The notes: a model not told the origin generated them from the sequence alone. Numbered from the stretch's first letter, positions 49,963-58,396 are shown. The stretch is 64,000 bases of DNA from Stenotrophomonas maltophilia (GCF_013464485.1 NZ_RAUX01000019.1:59894-123893); one strand, 5' to 3'. Numbers and translations: made by a program.

Positions 49963-51306
49963 ATGCGGCATCGGAACCAGCCACCCGCCGCGGCCATCGT
50001 GATCCGTGATCGCGACAACGTGGCCATGAACGTCTACCACGTTCCAGTCACGCACCATGTCGTGATCACCTTCACGATGAGAGGCGGGAATGACGGGAAG
50101 ACTACTCAGCTGACCAAGGGACTGCCCTACGTCGTAGTACATGCGCGCCCGGATGATCCGAGCCACTGGCGTGTGCTGGAGCGCCCAAGGAACACTTCCG
50201 GGAAGACGTCCTCGCAGGGAAAAGCACATGTGCTTCTCCAGGGTGCGGGGAAGTACAGGATCTACATCAATGAGCCCACAGAACAATTTCTTCCGCGCAC
50301 CACCTTTTTGATACAGCAGCATGCACTTGCCGACGGTCGAAGCAGCGGTCGTGACGTGCAACCACTGGTCGAGCTGGATGTCGTCGAAGCAGCCGACCTG
50401 AGCCTGTCTGTCCGCACTACCCACCCCAATGGCCTGCTGCGCACTCGTGGCGTGGCAGCTGACTCCATCGCAGCGGATGGGGCTGTCCTACAGTTGACGA
50501 ACCATCAAGAGGCCAATGGTAAGGAGGTCAAACCCTTGGATCTTGGGCGCCACCTTATCTCCTTCCAGGCCTGGGCTGATGCATCACGCACCTATGGTAG
50601 TGAGCACCCTCTCATCGAAGCCAGCGACTATCGCGAACAACTACGCATCATCTACGGCGAGCGATTGATGATGAACAGCGCACGCGACGCTCACTTGCTC
50701 GACCGGGTGCTTGAGCATGGCGACAAACGGATTGAGTTCAATCACCAGTCAACTACTGGCGGACGCGGGCGGCTCTCCTTCCGCGAAGACAACGGCCATG
50801 CCGGAAACCGCATGACTGCAGATGAGAGCCTGCGCAGGACACATCCAGCAGCCATGGAGTTCCTCTTGAGGATGATGCATGACCTGGACATCTCGCACAT
50901 TCGATCTACCGGTGCGTGGCGCCCGCACTTCGGCTCCGTTCTGCATCGCTATGCCTCTGCGCTGGACATTACCGAAGCAACGGCCACAATTGTCTCGAAC
51001 GACGAGCAACGGCATGAGGTTACGATCCAGTTTCATCGAACCAACTCGCCCAACTCGCATCCATTGCAGATAGCGACGAGGGAAACGCCAGCTCGGGTAC
51101 GCATGCGAGAGCTCTCATGCAGCCTGCATTCCTACCTGGCGCAAGGTCAAGCAAATGGAGAGCTGGGCTGGCTGGGAGGTCCATGGGAACTGAGCTACGC
51201 GCAGCTGGGGATCCAAGACGCTGAGAACCCAAACAAAGTTTCGATAAGAACGGACACTACCCATATTCATCACATACACATCAGTCTGGGCGACACACGG
51301 CCATGA
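49963..51306 (+). CDS. Candidate T6SS effector with M15-peptidase-like motif
   Basis: Protein of 447 residues, no signal peptide and no membrane helix, third gene after vgrG. The N-terminal ~150 residues (VYHVPVTHHVVITFTMRGGN) look like a beta-rich delivery domain. The C-terminal ~170 residues contain STGAWRPHFGSVLHRYASAL followed by Asp-Ile (His328, Asp335) and, near the end, THIHHIHISLG (His434-His439). This order matches the H-x6-D and HxH zinc ligands of M15 D-Ala-D-Ala peptidases. A peptidoglycan-cleaving activity in the periplasm of the target cell would explain the two exported proteins coded right after it. The assignment rests on motif and context. Start at 49963 shares a base with a 9-codon ORF stop. 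Confidence 0.65.
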   Translation: MRHRNQPPAAAIVIRDRDNVAMNVYHVPVTHHVVITFTMRGGNDGKTTQLTKGLPYVVVHARPDDPSHWRVLERPRNTSGKTSSQGKAHVLLQGAGKYRIYINEPTEQFLPRTTFLIQQHALADGRSSGRDVQPLVELDVVEAADLSLSVRTTHPNGLLRTRGVAADSIAADGAVLQLTNHQEANGKEVKPLDLGRHLISFQAWADASRTYGSEHPLIEASDYREQLRIIYGERLMMNSARDAHLLDRVLEHGDKRIEFNHQSTTGGRGRLSFREDNGHAGNRMTADESLRRTHPAAMEFLLRMMHDLDISHIRSTGAWRPHFGSVLHRYASALDITEATATIVSNDEQRHEVTIQFHRTNSPNSHPLQIATRETPARVRMRELSCSLHSYLAQGQANGELGWLGGPWELSYAQLGIQDAENPNKVSIRTDTTHIHHIHISLGDTRP

Positions 51307-52136
51307 CGGAAATCCTCGTACCCCTACTGGTGATATCGCAGGTAATTGCTGCGATATCAGTACCCATTGACGGCGCGACCTGTCCCGTCCCGACAGTCAC
51401 CTTGAAGTCCACAGAGGGACGCGTCTACATCTGTCAACCGCGCGATGGAACGATTGTTCCGGTCGACGTCACGCCGCCCGATGATGAAGCACACTGGCGA
51501 CTCGGCTTCGGACTTTCAGCCAAACGTCCCAACGGCTCCGGGTCCTACCATCCCGTACAGGATTGGCCATTCCGCTCGCTATATGCAACGCAGACGCTTC
51601 TTCTGAACAGCAATGAGTACTTCTACATCTTCGATCGCAATGGGCGAATCATTGAATCCAGCGAAGCCGACGCCGTTGGTCAGCGCATGATGGAGATCCG
51701 GATTTCCGGCCTTCGAATCTGGCCAACTGCGAATGTGTACTACCGCCTTCCGGATTCAGATGAGAGAGGCGACCACCTGATCATGGAGACTGGAGACACA
51801 TCAATCGGCACGATGAAGTATGCCGTAGTGGTCGATGGCAGGATGCTGTGCCCTGCGCTGGATGACATTGGATATTCCGAGTGGAAGAATGATGATCGCC
51901 ATCGCTCGACCGGCGGGTTCCACATCAATGGCCATTGCAAAGATGCGATAAAACACCAAACCTCCCCACTTGAGCCTGATCAGGAAACCCAGGTCCTGTA
52001 CACCTATCCGGGGCTTCCTGCCGACCGACAGCCGTTTGAGTGGAACTTCCAGCGCCACGATGAGCCAGAACGCCCTGTTCGCAACAAGCAGGGCGAATGC
52101 ATCGCGCTCTGCATGCCGGCAGGCAAGGTGCTTTAG
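51303..52136 (+). CDS. Exported protein, candidate immunity protein 1
   Basis: Protein of 277 residues with a signal peptide (ILVPLLVISQVIAAIS) and six or so cysteines, so it should act in the periplasm. ATG overlaps the effector stop by four bases (ATGA). It is paralogous to the next gene: shared features are CPVPTVTLKSTEGRVYIC near the N-terminus, PDDEAHWRLGFGLS, RIIESSEADAVGQRMMEIRI (paralog: VIDSDDVSAIGEQMMEIRL), WPTANVYYRLP, HINGHCKDA and the final WNFQRHDEPERPVRNKQGEC. No named family was recognised. Strict coupling, periplasmic location and duplication point to neutralisation of the effector. AT-rich composition (one 60-base sample at 51601 has 25 G/C) suggests recent acquisition. Confidence 0.68.
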   Translation: MTEILVPLLVISQVIAAISVPIDGATCPVPTVTLKSTEGRVYICQPRDGTIVPVDVTPPDDEAHWRLGFGLSAKRPNGSGSYHPVQDWPFRSLYATQTLLLNSNEYFYIFDRNGRIIESSEADAVGQRMMEIRISGLRIWPTANVYYRLPDSDERGDHLIMETGDTSIGTMKYAVVVDGRMLCPALDDIGYSEWKNDDRHRSTGGFHINGHCKDAIKHQTSPLEPDQETQVLYTYPGLPADRQPFEWNFQRHDEPERPVRNKQGECIALCMPAGKVL

Positions 52137-52186
52137 GCAGATGTCCATGAACGCACGATGCAGATCATCCCACTCTGGTCCAGACA

Positions 52187-53026
52187 ATGAAGCGTCTTTC
52201 ACCGCTCCCCCTGTTGCTGTTCGCCTCATCCATTCACGCCACGGCAGTTTCCGAGAAGATGGCGGCACCCTCGTTCGAGTGCCCGCCAGCTCCGGCGACG
52301 ATCCACGTCGTCGCCGACGGCAGGATGCTGCGCTGCGCGGGACCTGGTCACGACGCATACCGCCACCTTCCTTTCCCTGATGACGCGTCACATTGGCAAC
52401 ATCTGCTCGGCTTGAACGGCTTTTCTGAGCCGGACCTGCTCAGCTACGCCTCCCTCCAAGCTTGGCCGTTCAGGGCTATCGTTGTTTCCAAGCAACCTGG
52501 CGCGCGGGATGAGGATCGCTATTTCGTGTTTGACCAACATGGCACTGTGATTGATTCCGATGATGTCAGCGCCATCGGCGAACAGATGATGGAGATTCGA
52601 TTGTCAGGCGTACTTCTGTGGCCCCGATCGCGCGTCTACTATCGCGTTCCAGCGACTTCTGCGTTGCGCGCGGAGAAGGACTTCAACGTCGACGTGCGTG
52701 TTGCTGCTACATCGCAGTACGCAATGGTCATTGAGGGAGACACCCTTTGCCCGGTGCTCTACAGCCGCCTATACGACGACTGGCAACATCCCAGTGCTCC
52801 GCAGGATGTTTCAGCCGCCTATATCCACGGACACTGCGCGCAGGCGTTCTTTACAAATCGTGCACTGATTCCAGACCCCCAGGGAAAGTGGCTCGCCTAC
52901 CCTGGCTCGTCCGCCGATCGGCTGGACATGATCTGGAGCGTTCAGCGCCATGACTCTCCCGTGCGACCGATATTGGGCCGCAGTGGAAACTGTCTGGCGC
53001 AGTGCGATACCGAAAAGGGCGAATAG
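52187..53026 (+). CDS. Exported protein, candidate immunity protein 2 (paralog)
   Basis: Protein of 279 residues with signal peptide (LSPLPLLLFASSIHATA). It shares the plan of the preceding gene: CPPAPATIHVVADGRMLRC, PDDASHWQHLLGLN, VIDSDDVSAIGEQMMEIRLS, WPRSRVYYRVP, YIHGHCAQA, YPGSSADRLDMIWSVQRHD and the Cys pair near the end (GNCLAQC). Identity by eye is moderate, so the duplication is old or the copies came separately. Such divergent tandem copies often protect from variants of an effector carried by relatives. It begins 50 bases after its neighbour. Confidence 0.66.
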   Translation: MKRLSPLPLLLFASSIHATAVSEKMAAPSFECPPAPATIHVVADGRMLRCAGPGHDAYRHLPFPDDASHWQHLLGLNGFSEPDLLSYASLQAWPFRAIVVSKQPGARDEDRYFVFDQHGTVIDSDDVSAIGEQMMEIRLSGVLLWPRSRVYYRVPATSALRAEKDFNVDVRVAATSQYAMVIEGDTLCPVLYSRLYDDWQHPSAPQDVSAAYIHGHCAQAFFTNRALIPDPQGKWLAYPGSSADRLDMIWSVQRHDSPVRPILGRSGNCLAQCDTEKGE

Positions 53027-53043
53027 CCACCGACTGACCGTCC

Positions 53044-53365
53044 ATGAACATGATCGTGATCCCTCTAGTTGCAGCACTTGCAGGCCTCCAGATGGACTTT
53101 GATCGACTTCCCGGCAGTGCACTCGGCCCCATCAACTGCCCGGAACCACCCGCCACCATCCACACGGCGGAGGGTCACATCCATGAGTGTCGATCGGCCA
53201 CGCTACTACACCTACCCGGGATTCAAGGCCGGCGGCCTCGATCTCCCATGGAGCTTCCAGCGTCATGATGAGCCGGAGCATCCACTCCTCAACCGAAAAG
53301 GTGAATGTGTAGCCTTCTGCACGCACCTGCCCGCTCCTACCGCTCCACCGGCGCAGACCCGGTGA
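53044..53365 (+). pseudogene. Remnant of a third immunity-type gene
   Basis: The first ~50 codons from ATG 53044 give a signal-like start and PINCPEPPATIHTAEGHIHE then Cys, matching the N-terminus of the two genes upstream. In another frame (about 53190 onward) come YYTYPGFKAGGLDLPWSFQR and HDEPEHPLLNRKGEC, matching their C-terminus. The central ~170 codons are missing and the frame is broken at the junction. The remnant reads through into sequence that overlaps the convergent lipoprotein gene by 29 bases. Confidence 0.8.
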
Positions 53366-53819
53366 TGTGCTTCTCCAGCGCCGCGGCATCACTTCCGGTC
53401 AATCCACTCAGGTTCATCGATTCGGCAAACGGTCCCTGCACCGTCGCCACCATCAGCACCCGGCCATCCACGCTGATCGCGATGCGCTGGCCGACCAGCG
53501 CCGCCGTGCCATCCTGGATGCGCTGCTGCGCCTCGCGCCGATAGCGGATCTGCAGTGCCGTCAAGCCGTGGTCATCCTGCACAGAGCGCACATCGGCGAT
53601 GTCCGCGCTGCTGGCAATCGGAGGCTCGCGCAGGGTCAATGTCTCGTCCTGCCACTGCGCCCGCACGCCCTTGCCGGCCGCATCGACCGCGCTCAGGCGC
53701 ACATCCACACCAGAAAGTGGCGGGCGGTCCGCCCCCGCCCGCGTACCGGGCGTGGCCGCTGGCATGCAGCCGGCCAGGACCATCGCCGCGCCCAGCACCA
53801 CCGGAAGCAGCGCCCTCAT
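53337..53819 (-). CDS. Lipoprotein with SecD P1-head-like domain
   Basis: Protein of 160 residues with lipobox (ALLPVVLGAAMVLAGC). The mature part resembles the P1 head subdomain of SecD/SecDF: VDVRLSAVDAAGKGVRAQWQ, LQIRYRREAQQRIQDGTAAL, VGQRIAISVDGRVLMVATVQ and FAESMNLSGLTGSDAAALEK, close to the GKplAIvvDGkV..aP..G pattern of SecD. It lacks membrane helices, so it is a free head domain tethered to a membrane. Start ATG at 53819 overlaps the end of the HdeD gene (ATGA), so it is the second gene of that operon. Function unknown. Confidence 0.78.
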   Translation of the reverse strand: MRALLPVVLGAAMVLAGCMPAATPGTRAGADRPPLSGVDVRLSAVDAAGKGVRAQWQDETLTLREPPIASSADIADVRSVQDDHGLTALQIRYRREAQQRIQDGTAALVGQRIAISVDGRVLMVATVQGPFAESMNLSGLTGSDAAALEKHITGSAPVER

Positions 53820-54367
53820 TTCAGCTTCCGCAGCTTGAATGCCACCAGCACCTGCAGCAGCCCATACAACAGGCTGCCGATGCCGATCCACAGCGTGGTC
53901 ACGGCGACTCCCGCATAGGGGTTGGCCGCAAACAGCAGGCCCAGCACCACTGCCAGCACGCCGCTGAGGATCAGCAGCCACTCACCCTGGATCTGCCTGC
54001 GCACGCGGATGGCAAACACGATGCGGTAGATACCAGCCACCAGCAGCCACGCCGCCAACAACAGCACCAGCACGCTGGCAGTGGCCAGCGGATTGATCAC
54101 CGCCAGGATGCCGAAGCCCAGCGACGCAATGGCATACAGCGCCAGCCAGCCACGCGAAGCGCCACTGCCTCCGCTGATCAGTGCGAACAAGCTGATGACG
54201 CCTTCAACGATGGCCATGACACCCAGTGTCCACGCCAGCGCCATGGCTGCGGACAGCGGCCAGCCAATGGCAACGATGCCGAAACCCAGCGCGACGAGCC
54301 CGTACAGCAACAGGATCCACCAGCTGCGCCCAACCGCCGACAACAAGGGAGACAAGGGGGAATTCAT
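53816..54367 (-). CDS. HdeD-family membrane protein
   Basis: Inner-membrane protein of 183 residues with six membrane helices in three pairs (WWILLLYGLVALGFGIVAIG, WTLGVMAIVEGVISLFALIS, WLALYAIASLGFGILAVINP, LVLLLAAWLLVAGIYRIVFA, WLLILSGVLAVVLGLLFAAN, IGIGSLLYGLLQVLVAFKLR). The W-L-x-L-x-G repeats are typical of DUF308/HdeD, linked to acid resistance in E. coli. AGGAG lies five bases before ATG 54367; a GTG six bases earlier is less likely. It is coupled to the lipoprotein gene downstream. Confidence 0.87.
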   Translation of the reverse strand: MNSPLSPLLSAVGRSWWILLLYGLVALGFGIVAIGWPLSAAMALAWTLGVMAIVEGVISLFALISGGSGASRGWLALYAIASLGFGILAVINPLATASVLVLLLAAWLLVAGIYRIVFAIRVRRQIQGEWLLILSGVLAVVLGLLFAANPYAGVAVTTLWIGIGSLLYGLLQVLVAFKLRKLK

Positions 54368-54425
54368 GGCCACTCCTTCGATCCGGAACCGGCCTCATCC
54401 TAGCCTCTGGCGATGAAGAGGGCGA

Positions 54426-55115
54426 TCACGGCGCCCGCGCGCAGACCCACACCCGTACGTCTTCCACACCCACCCAACACAGGGTCTCGGCCACCTCCAT
54501 CACCGTGCTGCCGGTCGTCATCACATCATCCACCACGGTCAGCCGCGTGGGCACCTGCCCACGCACATCGAACGCGTCGAACAGGTTTTCCCGGCGCTGT
54601 TCGGCCGTACGTTCGGACTGTGGCGCCGTATGTCGCCGCCGGTACAGACCCTGCCAGACCGGCATCGGCAGCAGGCGGCACAGTTCGGCGGCCTGGTTGT
54701 AGCCGCGCTGGCGCAGGCGGCGGTTGTGCAGCGGCACCGGCACCAGTGGCCCGCACGACCAGGGCGGCAGTGCACGCTGCATCAGTTGCGCGAGCAGGCG
54801 GCCAGCCGCCAGGTCCTGGTGGAACTTGAAGCGCACCAGCAGCTGATCGACCGGTGGCAGGTACAGCAGGCTGGCATGGGTGGCGGCCTGCGGCGGCGCT
54901 TCCTCGCGGCAGCTGCCGCAGACGATCAGCGCGTTGTCTGGCAGCGGCAGTGCACAGCGCAGGCAGGCACGGCCAGACCACGGCAGGTCAGCAAGGCAGG
55001 CACGGCACAGGTCGAGATCTTCGTGGCCCGGGTCGCCGCAGACCAGGCAGCGCACGGGTAGCAGAACGCGTAGTGCGTTCTGCATGTGATGCACCGGAAG
55101 GAAGAAGGTCGGCAT
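54426..55115 (-). CDS. comF: ComF family phosphoribosyltransferase-like protein
   Basis: Protein of 229 residues of the ComF/GntX family, involved in DNA uptake in competent bacteria. The N-terminal double zinc finger is intact (CLVCGDPGHEDLDLCRAC and CLRCALPL with a later CGSC). The phosphoribosyltransferase fold has PVPLHNRRLRQRGYNQAAEL and the PRPP loop VVDDVMTTGST. ATG at 55115 has GGAA upstream; ATG 55085 is an alternative. In many gamma-proteobacteria comF/gntX lies beside biotin genes; here the bio cluster begins 4 kb away with four or five unrelated genes between. Confidence 0.9.
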   Translation of the reverse strand: MPTFFLPVHHMQNALRVLLPVRCLVCGDPGHEDLDLCRACLADLPWSGRACLRCALPLPDNALIVCGSCREEAPPQAATHASLLYLPPVDQLLVRFKFHQDLAAGRLLAQLMQRALPPWSCGPLVPVPLHNRRLRQRGYNQAAELCRLLPMPVWQGLYRRRHTAPQSERTAEQRRENLFDAFDVRGQVPTRLTVVDDVMTTGSTVMEVAETLCWVGVEDVRVWVCARAP

Positions 55116-55202
55116 GCGTTCCAGCGTGATCGCGCAGCCGCCCCAAGGCCATCAGATGTGTCCACGTCAGCCCGTAGGCATTGTTACCGTGCAGTGCTCA
55201 CT

Positions 55203-56372
55203 TCACCGCGTGGGTGCCGGTGCGGCATTGACCCGGGTGCGGTACACCATGTACGGCTTCTGGCGACGATCCACACCGCCATTGAACCCTGCCTGCCGAT
55301 GCAGCTGATTGGCGGTGAAGTACAGATAGCCATCAGGCCCCAGCGACAACGTATCCGGCCATAGGATGCGTGGATCGTGCACCACCGTCGTCCATCGCCC
55401 CTGCGGGTCGCGGGCATGGATGGCGTTGTGCTCGTAGTCGCTCGCATACAGCCGCCCGTTGGCGTCCATTTCCATGCCGTCGGAGGCCCCCTTGTCACCC
55501 AGGTCGATCACTGCCGCCGCCAGTGCCTCTTCGCTTACCTTCGGGTCGCGCAGCAGGGCGGTCGGCACGCTGTACAGATGCCGGCTGGACAGCGGGGTGT
55601 AGAACAGCGTGGCGCCATCGGGTGACAAGGCAATGCCATCGGCAGCCACAGTGAACGGCTGCGACTCGCCTTCGGCGTTGCGCAGCCGCATCTGCTGGCC
55701 TTCCACGATAGGCACGAATGCAGGATCAGCCGACGTGGACACATGGCCGATCAGGCGCTTGGACGCGGTGCCGGTCGCGAGGTCGATCACGATGATGCCG
55801 CCGGTGCCGCTCAGCGACGAATCCGTTACGTACGCCACACCCTCGCGGCCGACCCGGAAGTCGAAGCGCACATCGTTGACGTAGGTGCGCGCATCGATGA
55901 CGTTGGCCGGGAACACCAGCGTCCTGGCGACGGTGTTGGTGGCCAGATCGATCGCCACCAGCTTGGCGCCGCCTGCCTGTGGCGCGGAGAAGCCCGGTGC
56001 GGCGGTATCCAGTACCCACAGGTGGCCCTGGCCGTCAGCCACCACGCTCTGCACGCTGATGAAGTGCGTGGCCGGATCTGCAGCGTCCTTCCGGTTGATG
56101 TGCGCATCCGGATAGGGCACGGCGCGGCCATCGCGCCACTCGGCCACGCTGTAGGCCACCTCATCACCCCAGTGCGGGAAGTTGACGAAGATGCGCCCGG
56201 TTTCAGATACCGCAACGCTGGTGGGCATGGCACCTTCGAAGCGCGCCACCGGTTCGATGGTGCCGATGCTGCGCTCGCTGGGCAACAGGGGTGCACCGGA
56301 CAGTGCCAGCGCAGGGGAACTGGCCAGCACCAGGATGGCAGCCGCCAGGCTGCGGATACGGCAGTTGATCAT
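55203..56372 (-). CDS. Secreted Yellow/MRJP-like beta-propeller protein
   Basis: Exported protein of 389 residues with signal peptide (LAAAILVLASSPALA). It matches the Yellow/major royal jelly protein family, bacterial members of which resemble SMP-30 lactonases: VAVSETGRIFVNFPHWGDEV, SVQSVVADGQGHLWVLDTAA, KLVAIDLATNTVARTLVFP, YVNDVRFDFRVGREGVAYVT, ADGIALSPDGATLFYTPLSS and SDGMEMDANGRLYASDYEHN. A six-bladed propeller is expected. ATG at 56372 begins the signal peptide. A 10-bp-arm inverted repeat 126 bases upstream may control it. Enzymatic function unknown; lactonase-like activity is possible. Confidence 0.82.
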   Translation of the reverse strand: MINCRIRSLAAAILVLASSPALALSGAPLLPSERSIGTIEPVARFEGAMPTSVAVSETGRIFVNFPHWGDEVAYSVAEWRDGRAVPYPDAHINRKDAADPATHFISVQSVVADGQGHLWVLDTAAPGFSAPQAGGAKLVAIDLATNTVARTLVFPANVIDARTYVNDVRFDFRVGREGVAYVTDSSLSGTGGIIVIDLATGTASKRLIGHVSTSADPAFVPIVEGQQMRLRNAEGESQPFTVAADGIALSPDGATLFYTPLSSRHLYSVPTALLRDPKVSEEALAAAVIDLGDKGASDGMEMDANGRLYASDYEHNAIHARDPQGRWTTVVHDPRILWPDTLSLGPDGYLYFTANQLHRQAGFNGGVDRRQKPYMVYRTRVNAAPAPTR

Positions 56373-56497
56373 GGTCACTCTCGATGCAGGTCCGGGCAAA
56401 GCCCCGGTGTGGAGGCATCTTCTGCGGCGAAGACGGCGTGGGGTAGCCGGTTGAAACAGGAATCAGCTTCACCGCTGGAATGAAGATCAGCAGGTGA

Positions 56498-56523
56498 TTG
56501 ATTGCCTCAATCAAGGCAATCAA
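56498..56523. promoter_or_regulatory. Perfect inverted repeat, likely operator
   Basis: Arms TTGATTGCCT and AGGCAATCAA separated by six bases (caatca) give a perfect 26-bp palindrome. It lies 126 bases before the start of the Yellow/MRJP gene and 29 bases after the CLC gene stop. No T-run follows in the leftward direction, so an operator is more likely than a terminator. Confidence 0.55.
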
Positions 56524-56551
56524 CTTCCTCTATCAGCATAGAGAAGGCGCT

Positions 56552-57907
56552 TCATGATCGGGCTGCAGGCTCCGCAGCAGCGCTGTGGTCGACAGCCCTT
56601 GGCGCCATCAGCAACTCCGCCAACCCGCGATAGATCGGCACCCGGCAGACCAGCCCCGACACACCGCGAGCGATCAGCACCGTGGCCAGAATCGGCAGCA
56701 GCAGATCACCGCTGTCGGTCAGCTCCAGCGAGACCACCGCCGACGTCAACGGTGCCTGGGTGACGCCGGTCAGGTAGGCGCACATGCCCAACAGCACGAA
56801 CGCGCGCGGGTCCACGCCCGGCATCAGCACGGCCAGGTTGTGGCCGAGTCCTGCCCCGACCGCCAGCGCCGGCGAGAACAGGCCGCCGGGAATGCCGGCG
56901 ACATATGAGGCCAGATTGGCCAGCAGCTTCATCACCCCGAACTCGTGGCCAACCAGCCCCTGCCCCTGCCCCTGCCCCTGCACCAGGCTGCGCGCCTGTT
57001 CGTAGCCGGTACCGAACGCACCTTCGCCGAACACCAGCGCCAACAGCACCACCGCAAGACCACATCCGGCGGCCAGCAGCACCGGATGGCGCTGCCGCAG
57101 CTGGCCCAGCCAGCGCGGGCGGCCCGCCGCACTGGCCAGCACTGCGCGTGCGAACAGGCCGCCCAGCAGTCCCGCCACCACCCCGCACAGCAGGATCGCC
57201 AGCCAGCCCTGGCCCAGTGGCAGACGCGCGCTCACATGGCCGAAGTAGGTGTAGTTGCCGAGCAGGCCCAGTGACACAACGCCACCGACGATCACCGCGG
57301 TCAGCAGCGTGCCGGAAAAGCGATGCTCGAAGCGCCCACTGAGTTCTTCGATGGCAAACACGATGCCGGCCAACGGCGTATTGAACGCGGCAGCGATACC
57401 GGCGGCGCCACCGGCCAGCAGAAAGTGCGAGAGCTCACGCGGGTCCTTGAAACCGAACCAGCGCCCGAACAGATACATCAGGCTGGCGCCCACATGCACG
57501 GTCGGGCCTTCGCGGCCCACCGATGCACCGCCCAGCAGCGACAAGGATGTCAGCAGCAGCTTGCCGGCCGAAACCGCAGGCGACAGGTTGGTGCGGCGGA
57601 ACGATTCGTCCGGTTTGTCCAGTGCGGCGATGACCTGCGGAATGCCGCTACCACGGGTGGGCCTCAGCACGCCGGCGGTCAGCCAGGCCAGCAATGCGAA
57701 GATGCCAGGTGTGAGCAGCAAGGCCCACCACGGCGAGTGCGACGTGATGCGCTGGAACAGGTGGAAAGCCGCATCGCTGGCCTTGGCAAACAGGATGGAC
57801 ACCAGCGCCACCGCCACGGCACCGCCCCACAGCGCGGCACGACGGCGCCATGCCTCGCTGAGGACCAGCGCAGTGATACGGCCACGGAGACGGTGGAGAT
57901 CGTTCAT
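56552..57907 (-). CDS. CLC-type chloride/proton antiporter
   Basis: Inner-membrane protein of 451 residues of the ClcA family. Selectivity-filter motifs are present: GSGIPQVIAAL (Ser near residue 87), GREGPTVHVGASLMYLFGR with the gating Glu, and GIPGGLFSPALAVGAGLGHN (G-x-F-x-P). The internal proton Glu position lies in FAIEELSGRFEH. About 16 helical segments fit the CLC double-barrel fold. In E. coli ClcA supports extreme acid resistance, which would pair with HdeD coded 2 kb away, though the two are separate units. ATG at 57907. Confidence 0.92.
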   Translation of the reverse strand: MNDLHRLRGRITALVLSEAWRRRAALWGGAVAVALVSILFAKASDAAFHLFQRITSHSPWWALLLTPGIFALLAWLTAGVLRPTRGSGIPQVIAALDKPDESFRRTNLSPAVSAGKLLLTSLSLLGGASVGREGPTVHVGASLMYLFGRWFGFKDPRELSHFLLAGGAAGIAAAFNTPLAGIVFAIEELSGRFEHRFSGTLLTAVIVGGVVSLGLLGNYTYFGHVSARLPLGQGWLAILLCGVVAGLLGGLFARAVLASAAGRPRWLGQLRQRHPVLLAAGCGLAVVLLALVFGEGAFGTGYEQARSLVQGQGQGQGLVGHEFGVMKLLANLASYVAGIPGGLFSPALAVGAGLGHNLAVLMPGVDPRAFVLLGMCAYLTGVTQAPLTSAVVSLELTDSGDLLLPILATVLIARGVSGLVCRVPIYRGLAELLMAPRAVDHSAAAEPAARS

Positions 57908-58048
57908 GCAGAGCAGTCTGGACGCTGCGGAGGCTGGCGGACAGCGGCTACTGTGGCTGAAGGTCTTGCAGGATGCGGTGAAATGCAGAGCGCTGAAGGA
58001 GGCACGCCCGGAGCTCGGACAGTTGCGACGCTCTGCAACGTCCGGTGT

Positions 58049-58366
58049 CTACATCGCTGAACGATGGAGAACGTGGGTCAACGCCAGCTGGGAACAGCCT
58101 CGGTTTGGCAATACGCCATCCTCCCCCGGTGTGCCCACCTCGAAGCCTTCCTCAACGTCCTCGTAGTACAGCAACCCGCCGGGCAGTTGTGCGACCACCC
58201 ACACCCACTCGATCATGCCCAGCCTATGCAGGCGAACCATACGGAATGGAACACGCAGGGATTCGAAGGTGGCTCGTTGGATAGGTGAGCAATCCTGCAG
58301 TTGCCGCGCGATCAGGGCTTCCAGTTCGTCCCGGGTGATCGGCAGCCAGCTGTCCGGATTGTCCAT
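58049..58366 (-). CDS. Small soluble protein of unknown function
   Basis: Hypothetical protein of 105 residues without signal peptide. Visible parts are a helical N-terminus (LPITRDELEALIARQLQDC), a basic strand FRMVRLHRLGMIEWVWVVAQ, and an acidic stretch YYEDVEEGFEVGTPGEDGV. No family recognised. Its size, charge pattern and place behind another hypothetical gene on the same strand (30-base gap) are like those of immunity-type genes in S. maltophilia, but no toxin is near. Confidence 0.6.
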   Translation of the reverse strand: MDNPDSWLPITRDELEALIARQLQDCSPIQRATFESLRVPFRMVRLHRLGMIEWVWVVAQLPGGLLYYEDVEEGFEVGTPGEDGVLPNRGCSQLALTHVLHRSAM

Positions 58367-58396
58367 TGCAACGATGCCCGATTGAAATTGCGCGCT

